Assembly: GCA_964433345.1 (NCBI GenBank)
Contig: CAYSQJ010000004.1
Coordinates: 306,636 to 370,635, forward strand
Source: Ga0077527 sp964433345
GTDB lineage: Bacteria; Pseudomonadota; Gammaproteobacteria; Burkholderiales; SG8-41
Length of the DNA stretch: 64,000 nt
Reading direction: 5' to 3'
Positions 52,786-63,768 of this stretch are shown one piece after another (position 1 is the first letter of the stretch; the number at the start of each line of letters is the position of its first letter). The notes below the pieces were generated by a model. It did no database searches. It saw only the letters and a program-made list of their open reading frames with translations, and was not told the DNA's origin. Made by a program: the position numbers and the translations under genes.

Positions 52786-54003
52786 GTGCAGGAGGAAGGC
52801 GTCATCAAACGTTACAGCTGGATTGATGCGGTCGCGGCCGCGACAGAGAACGGACATGTACTGACGCCGCAACTGCGCCAGTTGCTGACGGCCATCGATG
52901 ATCTGCTGTTTGACGCCTGGGAGCTCGGCGCCAACATCGTTCTGGTATGGACGCGGCTCGGCGACGAGTACCGGTTTCTTGCTGTGCGCCATTACGCCAT
53001 TCTCGAGCCTTTCGACACCGATCCCGCCACCGCGGACGTCGCCGACGCGGTGGCCTTCATCGACGGGATATTCGCCGGGCAGCGCCATGTGACGATGGCG
53101 GAGTTCGAGCGCATCCGCGGCGTGCTCGGCAAGACCGCCCGTGTCATCCGCAAGGTGTTTCCTTCTTCCGACCAGCCCGGCGACGCGCTGGTGACCCGGC
53201 TCATCACGCGTTACAGCGTGTCACTGGTGCCGCGGCGCGCGGTGGTGCTGCTCGACGCGGTCGGCTTCTCGCTGCGCACGCCGCTGGAGCAGGTGGCGAT
53301 GCTCAACAGCATCAGCTACTCGGTGAATTCGGCCTACCGCCAGCTGCTGTCGAAGGATGTCGACATCAATTTCGCGCGCACCACCACCGGAGACGGTTTC
53401 TATATCTGGAACCGCACCCAGACCGTCGAAGGCAACATCGCGCTCTACAAGCTGGTGATGCTGATCCTTGCCGACAATGCCGTCGCCAGGAGCAAGGCGC
53501 AGCGTTTCCCGGTGCCGGAGCTGCGCGCCGCTTTCCACGTCGGCAAGCACTACGAGTTCTACCAGGTCGAGGGACTCAATCCCACGACCTTCGGCTATAT
53601 CGTCGGCCAGGTCACCATCGACCTCGCGCGCATGGTCGAGCAGGCGCTGCCCGGACAGATCCTGCTTGGCGACTTCGAGATCGAGATGAACGGCGACGGT
53701 GATGCCGGTGTGCGCCATTTCAACACCCTCGACTTCGTCGACCGCGCCGCGAACGGCCTCAGCCAGCTGCGCGGGCTGGTGGTGGCCGATGACGAGATCG
53801 GCAACATCCGCTGCTATCTCACCGGAGAGGCGCTGCCCGGCGGCGGTTTCGCCGTCAACCGTTACGAATTGCGCGACAAGCACGGTTTGGCGCACACGGT
53901 CTACAACGCCAAGATCAACATCCACCGCCTGCGCGCCGGCCCGATATTCCTCGGCATCCAGCACCGGGAGCTGCATCCGCCGGGGACCCGCCCGGTGCAA
54001 TGA
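52786..54003 (+). CDS. Divergent class III nucleotidyl cyclase-like protein
   Basis: A 405-residue soluble protein. Residues ~1-145 have no family I recognise. Residues ~150-310 look like a class III cyclase catalytic domain: VVLLDAVGFSLRTPL with the first metal Asp at 157, TTTGDGFYIW with the second at 203 (46 residues apart, as in the family), PELRAAFHVG and FGYIVGQVTIDLARMVEQALPGQILLGDF. The Asn that should lie four residues before the Arg is Ile here, so activity is doubtful. GTG 52786 is the only start near; AAGG lies seven bases before it, and a strong AGGAGGAAGG lies just inside the frame with no ATG/GTG/TTG after it. Confidence 0.75.
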   Translation: MQEEGVIKRYSWIDAVAAATENGHVLTPQLRQLLTAIDDLLFDAWELGANIVLVWTRLGDEYRFLAVRHYAILEPFDTDPATADVADAVAFIDGIFAGQRHVTMAEFERIRGVLGKTARVIRKVFPSSDQPGDALVTRLITRYSVSLVPRRAVVLLDAVGFSLRTPLEQVAMLNSISYSVNSAYRQLLSKDVDINFARTTTGDGFYIWNRTQTVEGNIALYKLVMLILADNAVARSKAQRFPVPELRAAFHVGKHYEFYQVEGLNPTTFGYIVGQVTIDLARMVEQALPGQILLGDFEIEMNGDGDAGVRHFNTLDFVDRAANGLSQLRGLVVADDEIGNIRCYLTGEALPGGGFAVNRYELRDKHGLAHTVYNAKINIHRLRAGPIFLGIQHRELHPPGTRPVQ

Positions 54004-54053
54004 GGGGCTGTGGCTGTTCGCCATCCGCTCTCTTTTCGTCACTGTCGACTACT

Positions 54054-54084
54054 CATATCTATTTGATTTTATTGATAAATTTAT
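54054..54084 (+). repeat. AT-rich 30-bp element, copy 7 (prfC leader)
   Basis: Core CATATCTATTTGATTTTATT, then GATAAATTTAT. It lies just upstream of the prfC -10 box. Confidence 0.8.
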
Positions 54085-54090
54085 CGCTGT

Positions 54091-54096
54091 TATAAT
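54091..54096 (+). promoter_or_regulatory. -10 box upstream of prfC
   Basis: Perfect TATAAT 54 bp before the prfC ATG, next to AT-rich copy 7. No -35 at 16-18 bp is convincing (TTGATA is at 13 bp, TTGATT at 22 bp); the AT-rich element may act in its place. Confidence 0.5.
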
Positions 54097-54149
54097 GCGC
54101 CCCGCAAAACGTCCGGCGCATCCTGCGCGGACCCCCATGCAGGTCATTC

Positions 54150-55763
54150 ATGAGCATCGACAAAGAAGTTTCACGCCGGCGCACATTCGCCATCATTTCC
54201 CACCCCGACGCGGGCAAGACCACGCTGACCGAGAAGCTGCTGCTGTTCGCCGGCGCGATCCACATCGCCGGCAGCGTCAAGTCACGCAAGGCTTCGCGCT
54301 ACGCGACCTCGGACTGGATGGAAATCGAGAAGCAGCGCGGCATCTCGGTGGCGAGCTCGGTGATGCAGATGGAATTCAGGGATTGCGTGATCAACCTGCT
54401 CGATACGCCGGGGCACCGCGATTTTTCGGAAGACACCTACCGCGTGTTGACGGCGGTCGATGCCGCGCTGATGGTGATCGACGCCGCCAACGGCATCGAG
54501 CCGCAGACACTGCGCCTGCTGCAGGTTTGCCGCGCCCAGAACACGCCGGTGATCACCTTCATCAACAAGATGGACCGCGAGGTGCGCGAGCCCACCGACC
54601 TCGTTGATGAAATCGAACGCACGCTGGGCATGCCGGTGGTGCCCTGCACCTGGCCGGTGGGCATGGGCAAGCAGTTCAAGGGCGTGTTCGACCTGCGCGC
54701 GGATCGCATGCGCGTGTTCACCGCGGGCGAGGACCGCGTCGGTGACGATGACGAGATCATCGAAGGCATCGACAACCCGGAAATCAGCGGGCGTTTCGGC
54801 GATGCCTTCGCCCACGCCCGCGCAGAGATCGAGCTGGTGCAGGGCGTGTCACCGGAATACAGCCGCGAGGAATTCCTCGCAGGCAGGCAGACACCTCTGT
54901 TCTTCGGTTCGGCAATCAACAATTTCGGCGTGCGCGAAGTGCTCGACGCCGTTGTCGACTTCGCATCTCCGCCGCGGCCGCACAAGGCGCTGCAGCGCGA
55001 GGTGAAACCGGAGGAACCGAAATTCTCCGGCGTCGTGTTCAAGATCCAGGCCAACATGGACCCCGGCCACCGCGACCGCGTCGCCTTCATCCGTCTCTGT
55101 TCCGGGCGCTTCGAGCGTACGATGCGCCTGAAGAACTGCCGCACCGGCAAGTTTTTCCGGCCGAGCTCGGTGGTGTCCTTCCTGTCGCAGCGCCGCGAGC
55201 AGGTCGAGGATGCCTACGCCGGCGACATCATCGGCATACCCAATCACGGCGTGCTGCAGCTGGGCGACACCCTGACCGAGGGTGAAGACCTGCAGTTCAC
55301 CGGCCTGCCGTTTTTCGCGCCGGAATTGTTCCAGACCGTCGAGGTGGCCGATCCGCTGCGCAGCAAGCAACTGAAAACCGGACTCGCCCAGCTCGGCGAA
55401 GAGGGCGCGATCCAGGTGTTCAAGCCGGTCGCCGGCAGCCTGCTGCTGCTCGGCGCCGTCGGCCAGCTGCAGTTCGAGGTCGTCGCGCACCGCCTGAAGC
55501 ACGAATACGGCTGCGAGGCACGGATGGCTCCGGCGCGCTACGTCGCCGCGCGCTGGATCACCTGCGACGACGAGCGCGAATTGCAGCGCTTCATCGACGC
55601 CAACGCCCACCGTGTCGCCCACGATGCCGTAGGCGCACCGGCCTTCCTCGCCGCCAATTCAATCGAGATCGACGTCGCGCAGGAGCAGTGGCCGAAGATC
55701 AAATTCCATGCGCTGCGCGAGCACGCGGGACTGATTTTTCATTCCAACGCCGCTGTGGGTTGA
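54150..55763 (+). CDS. prfC: Peptide chain release factor 3
   Basis: Translational GTPase that recycles RF1/RF2 from the ribosome. The 537-residue protein has P-loop ISHPDAGKTT near residue 18, switch I EIEKQRGISVASSVMQ, DTPGH, and NKMD, then EF-Tu-like domain II (GVVFKIQANMDPGHRDRVAFI) and domain III ending KIKFHALREHAGLIFHSN. Length is slightly above the usual ~529. The last ten codons are followed, 109 bp downstream, by a second diverged copy of the same 3' end among CGTAGCCCGG repeats. Confidence 0.96.
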   Translation: MSIDKEVSRRRTFAIISHPDAGKTTLTEKLLLFAGAIHIAGSVKSRKASRYATSDWMEIEKQRGISVASSVMQMEFRDCVINLLDTPGHRDFSEDTYRVLTAVDAALMVIDAANGIEPQTLRLLQVCRAQNTPVITFINKMDREVREPTDLVDEIERTLGMPVVPCTWPVGMGKQFKGVFDLRADRMRVFTAGEDRVGDDDEIIEGIDNPEISGRFGDAFAHARAEIELVQGVSPEYSREEFLAGRQTPLFFGSAINNFGVREVLDAVVDFASPPRPHKALQREVKPEEPKFSGVVFKIQANMDPGHRDRVAFIRLCSGRFERTMRLKNCRTGKFFRPSSVVSFLSQRREQVEDAYAGDIIGIPNHGVLQLGDTLTEGEDLQFTGLPFFAPELFQTVEVADPLRSKQLKTGLAQLGEEGAIQVFKPVAGSLLLLGAVGQLQFEVVAHRLKHEYGCEARMAPARYVAARWITCDDERELQRFIDANAHRVAHDAVGAPAFLAANSIEIDVAQEQWPKIKFHALREHAGLIFHSNAAVG

Positions 55764-55773
55764 GTATGCAGCC

Positions 55774-55869
55774 AGTAGCCCGGAGGACTGCCGCAGGCCG
55801 GAGTCCGGGACCGTTCTGAACCGTTGCATAGACCTGTCCCGGAATCCGCTGCGCTACTTCCGGGCTACG
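55774..55869. repeat. CGTAGCCCGG-type repeat pair
   Basis: TAGCCCGGAGG ... GTCCGGGA (55775-55810) and the inverted GTCCCGGAATCCGCTGCGC ... CCGGGCTACG (55836-55869). This pattern, CGTAGCCCGG with a GCAGCG centre, is a widespread bacterial intergenic repeat. Confidence 0.8.
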
Positions 55870-55876
55870 AAGCTGG

Positions 55877-55904
55877 GTTTCCATTCCAATGCCGCGGCAG
55901 GCTG
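55877..55904 (+). other. Diverged second copy of the prfC 3' end
   Basis: The bases encode GFHSNAAAG followed by TGA, matching FHSNAAVG-TGA at the end of prfC (55738-55763). Four of the base changes fall at codon third positions and the only amino-acid change is Val to Ala, so this is coding-type divergence and not a recent duplication. Confidence 0.65.
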
Positions 55905-55913
55905 ATCCAGTCG

Positions 55914-55996
55914 TACGTAGCCCGGATGCAGGCCGCAGGCCGTAATCCGGGGCAGGGATACATTGTTCCCGGATTGCGCTGCGCTGTCCCCCGGGT
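55914..55996. repeat. CGTAGCCCGG-type repeat pair, second
   Basis: CGTAGCCCGGATGCAGG ... TAATCCGGGG (55915-55951) and, facing it, TGTTCCCGGATTGCGCTGCG ... CCCCCGGG (55963-55995). The two pairs flank the diverged prfC end. Confidence 0.8.
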
Positions 55997-56048
55997 GGAC
56001 TTCCGTCGGGGCGCATCCGGGCCAGGGGGGCTGTGCTGATATCCAGAA

Positions 56049-56076
56049 CGTCATTCCGGCGCACGCCGGAATCCAG
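56049..56076. repeat. CGTCATTCCGGC-type hairpin
   Basis: CGTCATTCCGGCG-CAC-GCCGGAATCCAG; perfect inner stem ATTCCGGC / GCCGGAAT. The family recurs twice at 61421-61475 and 61639-61666. Confidence 0.85.
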
Positions 56077-56156
56077 GCAACGGCCGGTGGAGTTATCGCG
56101 TTCGTGTGAGATTCCGGCGTTCTTCGGGAGGACGGACAAATGAAATGCCGTAACGC

Positions 56157-56444
56157 TCAGAACAACCGGCACAGCAGCGGAATGCCGGCGAAATGAAAGC
56201 CTGCGATCCAGGTGGCGAAGCCTGCCGCGAAAGCGGCTGCGCTGCATCCGCTGCGCGCCAGCACCGAGGCTCCGCGATGCAGGAACCACGGCAGCGCGAT
56301 CAACAGCAGACACACCACCAGGCCCAGGGCGAGCCAGGCTTCGAGATCCTGCCCGCAGGGCAGGCGCTTGATCAGGAAGGCCGCGCCAAACATCGCGGCG
56401 CACAGCACACCGGCCGTTGCGGCGAGGCGCACTCCCGCATTCAC
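56157..56444 (-). CDS. Small membrane protein of unknown function
   Basis: A 95-residue hydrophobic protein with three likely helices: LAATAGVLCAAMFGAAFLI, AWLALGLVVCLLLIALPWFL and AGFATWIAGFHFAGIPLL. The GTG start overlaps the stop of the upstream acetyltransferase by 4 bp (GTGA), which supports it as a real, coupled gene. No named family recognised. It has no neighbour that explains its role. Confidence 0.65.
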   Translation of the reverse strand: MNAGVRLAATAGVLCAAMFGAAFLIKRLPCGQDLEAWLALGLVVCLLLIALPWFLHRGASVLARSGCSAAAFAAGFATWIAGFHFAGIPLLCRLF

Positions 56445-56902
56445 GCGGCGCGTTCCATCACGAAACGTTCCAGCAACACGCCATTGCGCTCGACCCGCTC
56501 GGCATGCAGTACCGAGAATCCGGCGTGCTCGAAAAACGGCTTCGCGCTGCGACTGGCCTCTGTTTTGAGCGCGGTGATGCCGCGCGCGCCGGCGTCGGCG
56601 ACCAGCAATTCGAGCAGCGCGGTGGCCACGCCTATGCGCTGGCAGTCGGGGTGGACGTAGAGCAGGTCGATGTGGCCCGGCGCATCGGTGGTGATGAAGC
56701 CGCCGAGCCTGCCGTGGATCTCGAATATCCAGCCGCGGCTGCCCTTCATGCGTCTTTCCCATGCGTCGCGGTCGGCCTCTTTCGGCGCCCAGGCCTCGAG
56801 TTCCTCGGGGCTGTAGTCGGTGGCGGCCAGTTCGTGCACCGCACGGCGGAAGGTTTCGATGGTGGCGTCGAGATCCTGCGGGCGCCATATGCGCATCGGC
56901 AC
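56441..56902 (-). CDS. GNAT-family N-acetyltransferase
   Basis: A 153-residue acetyltransferase. The acetyl-CoA loop is VHPDCQRIGVATALLELL (Q/RxxGxG/A form) near residue 80, preceded by the strand HIDLLYVHP; SRSAKPFFEHAGFSV is the family C-terminal motif. Typical of YafP/ElaA-like enzymes; the substrate is unknown. GTG 56902 is preferred (AAGGA eight bases upstream); ATG 56896 would leave a 14-base gap. It is 19 bp after the upstream hydrolase gene and overlaps the next gene by 4 bp. Confidence 0.88.
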   Translation of the reverse strand: MPMRIWRPQDLDATIETFRRAVHELAATDYSPEELEAWAPKEADRDAWERRMKGSRGWIFEIHGRLGGFITTDAPGHIDLLYVHPDCQRIGVATALLELLVADAGARGITALKTEASRSAKPFFEHAGFSVLHAERVERNGVLLERFVMERAA

Positions 56903-56921
56903 GTTGGTGTTCCTTTCGTGG

Positions 56922-57728
56922 TCAGCGCGCGGCGACTTCCGCGATCCAGCGCGCGATTTCCGCGGCCGCGTCGCGCGGCGCGTTGCGATGGTCGGAGACC
57001 GGTTCATGCAGCTGCTTCAGCGGGTGCGCGGGCAGGGCATCGAACAGCTCCTGCTTCGTGCGCAGCAGCGCCGGGTAATCGCCGGTGGGCGTGACCTGCA
57101 GCACCGGCAGGCCTTTCGGCAGCGCCGCCGCCGATTTCATCAGGTTCATTGCACCGTCAGGGTCGAACCACGACAGGTAGGTCTCCGCCGTGGTGCGCAG
57201 GGTCCAGTGGCCCTTGCCGCCCTCGAATTCATCGAACTCGCCCGGCACCTTGCCCTTGTCCTCGGCGACGAGCTGCCGCGCGCGGGCCACCGAGGCGCCG
57301 ATCTGTTTCTGGTAGAAGCGTGTTGCCACGTTGCCGCCGGGGGCGATCAGGATCAGGCCATCGAGCGGATGCCGCGTCGCGTAATGGACCGCGAACACCG
57401 CACCCTGGCTGTGCCCGGCAAGAAAAATCCTGCTCGCACCGAGCTGGCGCAGCGCCCTGGTCGCGGCCGACACTTCCTCCGCGGCGGACTGCACGTCGAC
57501 GTCGTACTGGCGGCGTCCCGACCAGGGCATTTCGATGTTGGCGACATGCCAGCCCTTGTGCTGGATAAGGTGCACGGCCAGGGGCCGGGTGAGGCCCTCA
57601 GGTTGGCCGCCCTTGCCATGCAGGATCACCACGCCGATGGCCGATGTTTCCTGCGACGCCGCGCTGGCGGCAATGCAGGTGAAGGCGAGTACAGCTGCAG
57701 CCAGAAGCCGGGGGATCATGCGCTTCAT
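56922..57728 (-). CDS. Secreted alpha/beta hydrolase (DUF3530-like)
   Basis: A 268-residue protein with a signal peptide (MIPRLLAAAVLAFTCIAASA). It has GVVILHGKGGQPEGL (oxyanion), the nucleophile elbow LAGHSQGAVFA near residue 115, LILIAPGGN, and an acidic residue and His near the end (TGDYPAL; VSDHRNAP). It is a probable periplasmic esterase-like hydrolase. First gene of a three-gene minus-strand cluster with the acetyltransferase and the small membrane protein. Confidence 0.85.
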   Translation of the reverse strand: MKRMIPRLLAAAVLAFTCIAASAASQETSAIGVVILHGKGGQPEGLTRPLAVHLIQHKGWHVANIEMPWSGRRQYDVDVQSAAEEVSAATRALRQLGASRIFLAGHSQGAVFAVHYATRHPLDGLILIAPGGNVATRFYQKQIGASVARARQLVAEDKGKVPGEFDEFEGGKGHWTLRTTAETYLSWFDPDGAMNLMKSAAALPKGLPVLQVTPTGDYPALLRTKQELFDALPAHPLKQLHEPVSDHRNAPRDAAAEIARWIAEVAAR

Positions 57729-57770
57729 GCGGGTGCTCCTAGAACGCCGATGCCCGGCATTGTCTGCCGC

Positions 57771-61316
<3,546 letters not shown>

Positions 61317-61420
61317 CGGGAGCAGCTGCGGAAAAGGACGCTATTATAAACGCGTCAGATTTCACCTTCCCGGAGTGCACACGCATGATTTCCTTTCTCT
61401 GTCATTCCAATTCCCCGGTT

Positions 61421-61475
61421 CGTCATTCCGGCGCGCCCCGAAGGAAGTCCCCTTGGGGGGAACGCCGGAATCCAG
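61421..61475. repeat. CGTCATTCCGGC-type hairpin, long-loop copy
   Basis: CGTCATTCCGGCG ... CGCCGGAATCCAG with an inner second stem AGTCCCCTTGGGGGGAACG region; same ends as at 56049. Confidence 0.8.
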
Positions 61476-61532
61476 CGGCAATGTTTCATTCCCTCCGGCG
61501 TGTCATGGACAGGACGTTGAGCAAAACTAAAA

Positions 61533-61575
61533 CTCCCTCTCCCCGCATATCGCGGGGAGAGGGTTGGGGTCAAGG
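61533..61575. repeat. CCCTCTCCCCGC-type hairpin
   Basis: CTCCCTCTCCCCGCATATCG and GGGGAGAGGGTTGGGGTCA; same family as the copy inside mfd. Confidence 0.88.
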
Positions 61576-61609
61576 GCACACTTGGAGCGAAGCAGAGGGG
61601 CAACCACTA

Positions 61610-62767
61610 GTGCATATATCGGGAATTTTAAAAACCCCCTGGATTCCGGCCTTCGCCGGAATGACGGCCCTGATGATGGCCCTGTCTTCTCCCGCCGCCG
61701 CCCAGTCGCAAACCGTCAAATCCGAAAAGCACGACTTCCGCGTCGTCACCCTCGTGCGCGGCCTGCAGAATCCCTGGGCCATGGCTTTCCTGCCCGATGG
61801 CCGCATGCTGGTGACCGAACGCGCTGGCAGGCTGCGCATCGTCGGCAAGGATTACAAACTTGATCCGAAACCCGTCGAAGGCCTGCCCGAGATCGTTGCC
61901 AGCGGGCAGGGTGGCCTGCTCGATGTCGCGCTGCATCCGCAGTACGACAAGAACGGCTGGATCTACTGGTCGTACAACGCGCCGGGCCCCGGAGGCTGGG
62001 GCTCGGCGATGGCGCGCGGCAAGCTGCAGGGGAGCCGCATGACCGAGGTGCAGGTGCTGTTCAGCATGGAGCCCAAGACCCGTGCCGGTCACCACTTCGG
62101 CAGCCGCATCGTCTTCGACAACAAGGGTTACGTTTACCTGACGCTGGGCGACCGCGGCGACATGCCGCGCGCGCAGAAACTCGACGACCACGCCGGCTCG
62201 GTGATCCGCCTGCATGACGACGGCCGCGTGCCCAAGGACAATCCTTTCGTGAATCGCGCCGGTGCGAAACCCGAGAAGTTCACGCTCGGCAACCGCAACA
62301 TGCAGGGTGCCGCGCTGCATCCGCAGACCGGCGAGCTGTGGACCCACGAACACGGCCCCCAGGGTGGCGACGAAATCAACGTCATGCGCTCAGGCCGCAA
62401 CTACGGCTGGCCGGTGATCACCTACGGCGTCAACTACGGCCTCGGCACCCGCATCGGTGAGGGCAGCGCCAAACCCGGCATGGAACAGCCGCTGCATGTC
62501 TGGGTGCCGTCGATCGCGCCTTCGGGCATGGCCTTCTACACCGGCGACAAATTCCCGAACTGGAAAGGCAACCTGCTGATCGGCGCGCTGCGTGACGAAA
62601 TGCTGGTGCGGCTGGAACTGAATGGCGAGAAGGTCGTGCGCGAGGAGCGCATGCTCAAGGACCAGATCGGGCGCATCCGTGATGTGCGGGTGGGGCCGGA
62701 CGGGTTTGTTTATCTGCTGACGGATGAGCGGGATGGGGTGGTGGTGCGGCTGGAGGCGGTTAAATAA
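61610..62767 (+). CDS. PQQ-dependent sugar dehydrogenase-like protein (GSDH fold)
   Basis: A 385-residue periplasmic beta-propeller resembling aldose sugar dehydrogenase (YliI). Motifs: LQNPWAMAFLPDGRMLVTER, GLLDVALHPQYDKNG, the catalytic-type AGHHFGSRIVFD, TLGDRGDM, NRNMQGAALHPQTGELW, EHGPQGGDEIN and PSIAPSGMAFY. GTG 61610 is chosen: GAGGGG lies nine bases before it and the protein starts with a signal-like MHISGILK...PAFAGMTALMMALSSPAAA. Part of that signal is encoded by a CGTCATTCCGGC repeat, so the original start may have been replaced; ATG 61661 or 61673 are alternatives. Confidence 0.88.
   Translation: MHISGILKTPWIPAFAGMTALMMALSSPAAAQSQTVKSEKHDFRVVTLVRGLQNPWAMAFLPDGRMLVTERAGRLRIVGKDYKLDPKPVEGLPEIVASGQGGLLDVALHPQYDKNGWIYWSYNAPGPGGWGSAMARGKLQGSRMTEVQVLFSMEPKTRAGHHFGSRIVFDNKGYVYLTLGDRGDMPRAQKLDDHAGSVIRLHDDGRVPKDNPFVNRAGAKPEKFTLGNRNMQGAALHPQTGELWTHEHGPQGGDEINVMRSGRNYGWPVITYGVNYGLGTRIGEGSAKPGMEQPLHVWVPSIAPSGMAFYTGDKFPNWKGNLLIGALRDEMLVRLELNGEKVVREERMLKDQIGRIRDVRVGPDGFVYLLTDERDGVVVRLEAVK
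61639..61666. repeat. CGTCATTCCGGC-type hairpin within the leader of the dehydrogenase
   Basis: CTGGATTCCGGC-CTTC-GCCGGAATGACG, inverted relative to 61421. In the gene's frame it encodes WIPAFAGMT, which supplies the hydrophobic part of the signal peptide. Confidence 0.88.
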
Positions 62768-62794
62768 AATAGTTAATAAAATCAATAATTTATA
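62762..62794 (-). repeat. AT-rich 30-bp element, copy 9
   Basis: Minus-strand core TATAAATTATTGATTTTATT, then AACTATTTTATTT. It includes the TAA stop of the sugar dehydrogenase and marks the point where base composition turns AT-rich. Confidence 0.8.
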
Positions 62795-62941
62795 TTGATA
62801 CTGCTGCGGCACTCACATAATGTAGTTACTGAGGATGTCACGCGCCATGCTGGTGCAGAATGTCAACAAAAGTGATGCATCAACTTGGCCACTAAAAATG
62901 TCCGCCAATACATCAATACATATTAGGGTGCACTCAGAGCC

Positions 62942-63616
62942 ATGCGTGATCTTCTACCATCGCAATTAGTCGATTTAATTCGAGATCGCTATGTCGCCGG
63001 CGTAGCAAGCGCAGAAGCTTTCTTTGATGAAAACAGTGCAGACGAAGACTCTCTGACTGGAGCGCTTGGTCAAGCTATTGCAATGAAAGAGCCGCTTTAC
63101 TTCAATGGGCCTGATGGCACATATTCAGTGCGGGTTTCATATAAGAAGCTCAGGGGGCGCGGAATAAATGCTCCCGAGCGCCTGTACGGTGCGGACGGCA
63201 TCTTTCAAATCGCGGTTCTTGATCATTTAGGTGCTGTTTTGCGCCAGAAGGCCCTTCCATTTCAGTCAAAGACCGACTGGCGTGGGCGTAGTAAGACAGT
63301 CGCTGCGCAGTCTACTGATATTCAGTCATCCTTTGGCGAAGGCATCGTTATCGACTACTCGAGGCGCGGTTATAGAGCATGTTCTACAAAAGTCGTGATC
63401 GATGTGCGGGGAAGCAGAATCGAAGCGGATCGTCGAAACGCTCTTAAACCTCTTGGACAATTGCTCGGCGTTGAATTTTTAGAATGCCGCATGGGTAAGC
63501 AAGGGCTTTTTTATGATGACAAACAAGAAAGATTCAAGAGAGAAGGAATTACTATTCCGCCTATGCATGCAATTACTACGACAATTCATAGGAGAAGGGC
63601 AACCAAACAAAGGTAA
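62942..63616 (+). CDS. Unknown protein with PD-(D/E)XK-like residues, possible nuclease
   Basis: A 224-residue soluble protein I cannot assign. Base composition and codon use (AAA, GAT, TTT-rich) differ from all upstream genes, suggesting transfer. Around residues 78-108 it reads RLYGADGIFQIAVLDHLG, then KALPFQSKTDWRG. A GxDGxF strand followed some 25 residues later by QSK resembles the Asp...Gln-X-Lys site of Mrr-like nucleases, but this is only a motif-level similarity. The end has LGVEFLECRMGKQGLFYDD. A DUF262 gene follows 152 bp downstream, as in restriction or defence modules. Confidence 0.6.
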   Translation: MRDLLPSQLVDLIRDRYVAGVASAEAFFDENSADEDSLTGALGQAIAMKEPLYFNGPDGTYSVRVSYKKLRGRGINAPERLYGADGIFQIAVLDHLGAVLRQKALPFQSKTDWRGRSKTVAAQSTDIQSSFGEGIVIDYSRRGYRACSTKVVIDVRGSRIEADRRNALKPLGQLLGVEFLECRMGKQGLFYDDKQERFKREGITIPPMHAITTTIHRRRATKQR

Positions 63617-63622
63617 ATGAGA

Positions 63623-63672
63623 GGGCGGTGTAAGTTTTCGGATTTGTAGAATTTACACTGCCCCTATTTTGT
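63623..63672 (+). terminator. Hairpin with T-rich tail after the unknown protein
   Basis: GGGCGGTGTAA (63623-63633) pairs with TTACACTGCCC (63653-63663), one G-U pair, then CTATTTTGTTT. It could act as a terminator for the upstream gene; the imperfect, AT-rich loop also resembles an insertion-sequence end, but no transposase is present. Confidence 0.45.
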
Positions 63673-63768
63673 TTGCTTATAAGTTCTACGCTGCCTGCTT
63701 TCTACCTAGACAATCAAGGTTAAATATTTAGGTTTTAGCGCTATTAATTTTGGGAAGAGAGGGGTGGA

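Larger units (their letters stand above)
55764..56156. other. 393-bp gene-free spacer made of interspersed repeats
   Basis: No plausible gene. It contains four CGTAGCCCGG-type arms, a diverged copy of the prfC 3' end (about 55877-55904), and one CGTCATTCCGGC hairpin, each listed below. The remainder shows no other signal. Confidence 0.75.
61317..61609. other. Repeat-filled spacer between mfd and the sugar dehydrogenase
   Basis: About 290 bp with a candidate mfd -10 (TATAAT on the minus strand at 61343-61348) and three repeat units listed separately. The frame of the downstream gene stays open through it, but most of this translation is repeat-encoded, so coding is unlikely. Confidence 0.65.

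Noticed and set aside
61385..61609. Earlier start for the sugar dehydrogenase at ATG 61385 or further upstream
   Set aside because: The added residues are mostly repeat-encoded and place a secretion signal far inside the protein.
63616..63768. Insertion sequence end in the spacer before the DUF262 gene
   Set aside because: A hairpin is present but no second terminal repeat, target duplication or transposase lies in the window.
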